NCBI GenBank assembly: GCA_902496125.1
Contig: CABUZU010000114.1
Coordinates: 1-6,251 of the forward strand
DNA: 6,251 nucleotides
Origin: an uncultured Lachnospiraceae bacterium
GTDB lineage: Bacteria; Bacillota; Clostridia; Lachnospirales; Lachnospiraceae
Direction of reading: 5' to 3'
This document shows positions 6,203 to 6,251 of this stretch, one piece after another. The notes under the pieces were generated by a model. It was not told the DNA's origin. It did no database searches and saw nothing but the letters and a program-made list of their open reading frames with translations. How positions within the stretch are numbered: the stretch's first letter is position 1; every line of letters begins with the position of its first letter. The position numbers and the translations under genes are program-made.

Positions 6203-6251
6203 AACCTAAAAGTCCTTCTGCCTTTACAATCTCTTCATAAATCTTAGGAAG
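6186..6251 (-). CDS. 3' end of an unidentified upstream gene
   Basis: An open frame enters from the right edge and ends at TAG (6186-6188), giving 21 residues that finish in KIYEEIVKAEGLLGYVNME. Codon choice resembles the neighbouring genes, and the stop overlaps the recU start by 17 bases, as is common for coupled genes in one operon. The fragment is too short to identify. The AEGL segment faintly recalls the C-terminus of histidinol dehydrogenase (AEGLxxH), but the zinc-ligand His would be Tyr here, so I do not assign that function. The frame could also be open by chance. Confidence 0.45.
   Translation of the reverse strand, partial: LPKIYEEIVKAEGLLGYVNME

Noticed and set aside
1..6251. 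CRISPR arrays, insertion sequences, tRNA or rRNA genes, phage genes
   Set aside because: No spaced direct repeats, transposase motifs, attachment sites or RNA gene signatures were seen; the window is packed with chromosomal housekeeping genes.

Overview
The window is a compact block of AT-rich DNA in which every supported gene reads on the minus strand. Low G+C, strong AGGAGG-type ribosome binding sites, a short-form HisG with a separate HisZ, RecU, and a secG-rnr pair all point to a Firmicute. A clostridium of the Lachnospiraceae type is the most likely source; this is an inference from gene content and style, not a database match.

In the direction of transcription (high to low coordinates) the layout is: the last 21 codons of an unidentified gene (6186-6251), overlapping the start of recU (Holliday junction resolvase); a sigma-A-type promoter at the end of recU; then a four-gene histidine block of hisZ, hisG, a HisA-like TIM-barrel gene and a long hisIE. 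After the histidine genes a new promoter drives secG (Sec translocase subunit). A perfect 11-bp hairpin plus T-run follows, and then rnr (ribonuclease R), which runs off the left edge with its C-terminal part missing. No stretch longer than 70 bases lacks a gene.

HisZ and HisG together catalyse step 1 of histidine synthesis, and HisIE carries out steps 2 and 3. The gene between them sits where the step-4 isomerase HisA would be expected, but its product lacks the usual catalytic residues at three positions. HisIE also carries an extra N-terminal domain of about 155 residues that looks like a truncated HisA/HisF barrel, with the first catalytic Asp replaced by Asn. The pairing of these two altered barrels is the most unusual content of the window. 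The other histidine genes (hisB, hisC, hisD, hisF, hisH and possibly a canonical hisA) are not here.

secG-rnr is a familiar Firmicute pairing, usually followed by smpB, which would lie beyond the left edge. The hairpin lies so close to the rnr ribosome binding site that rnr must be expressed by read-through or from a promoter inside secG.
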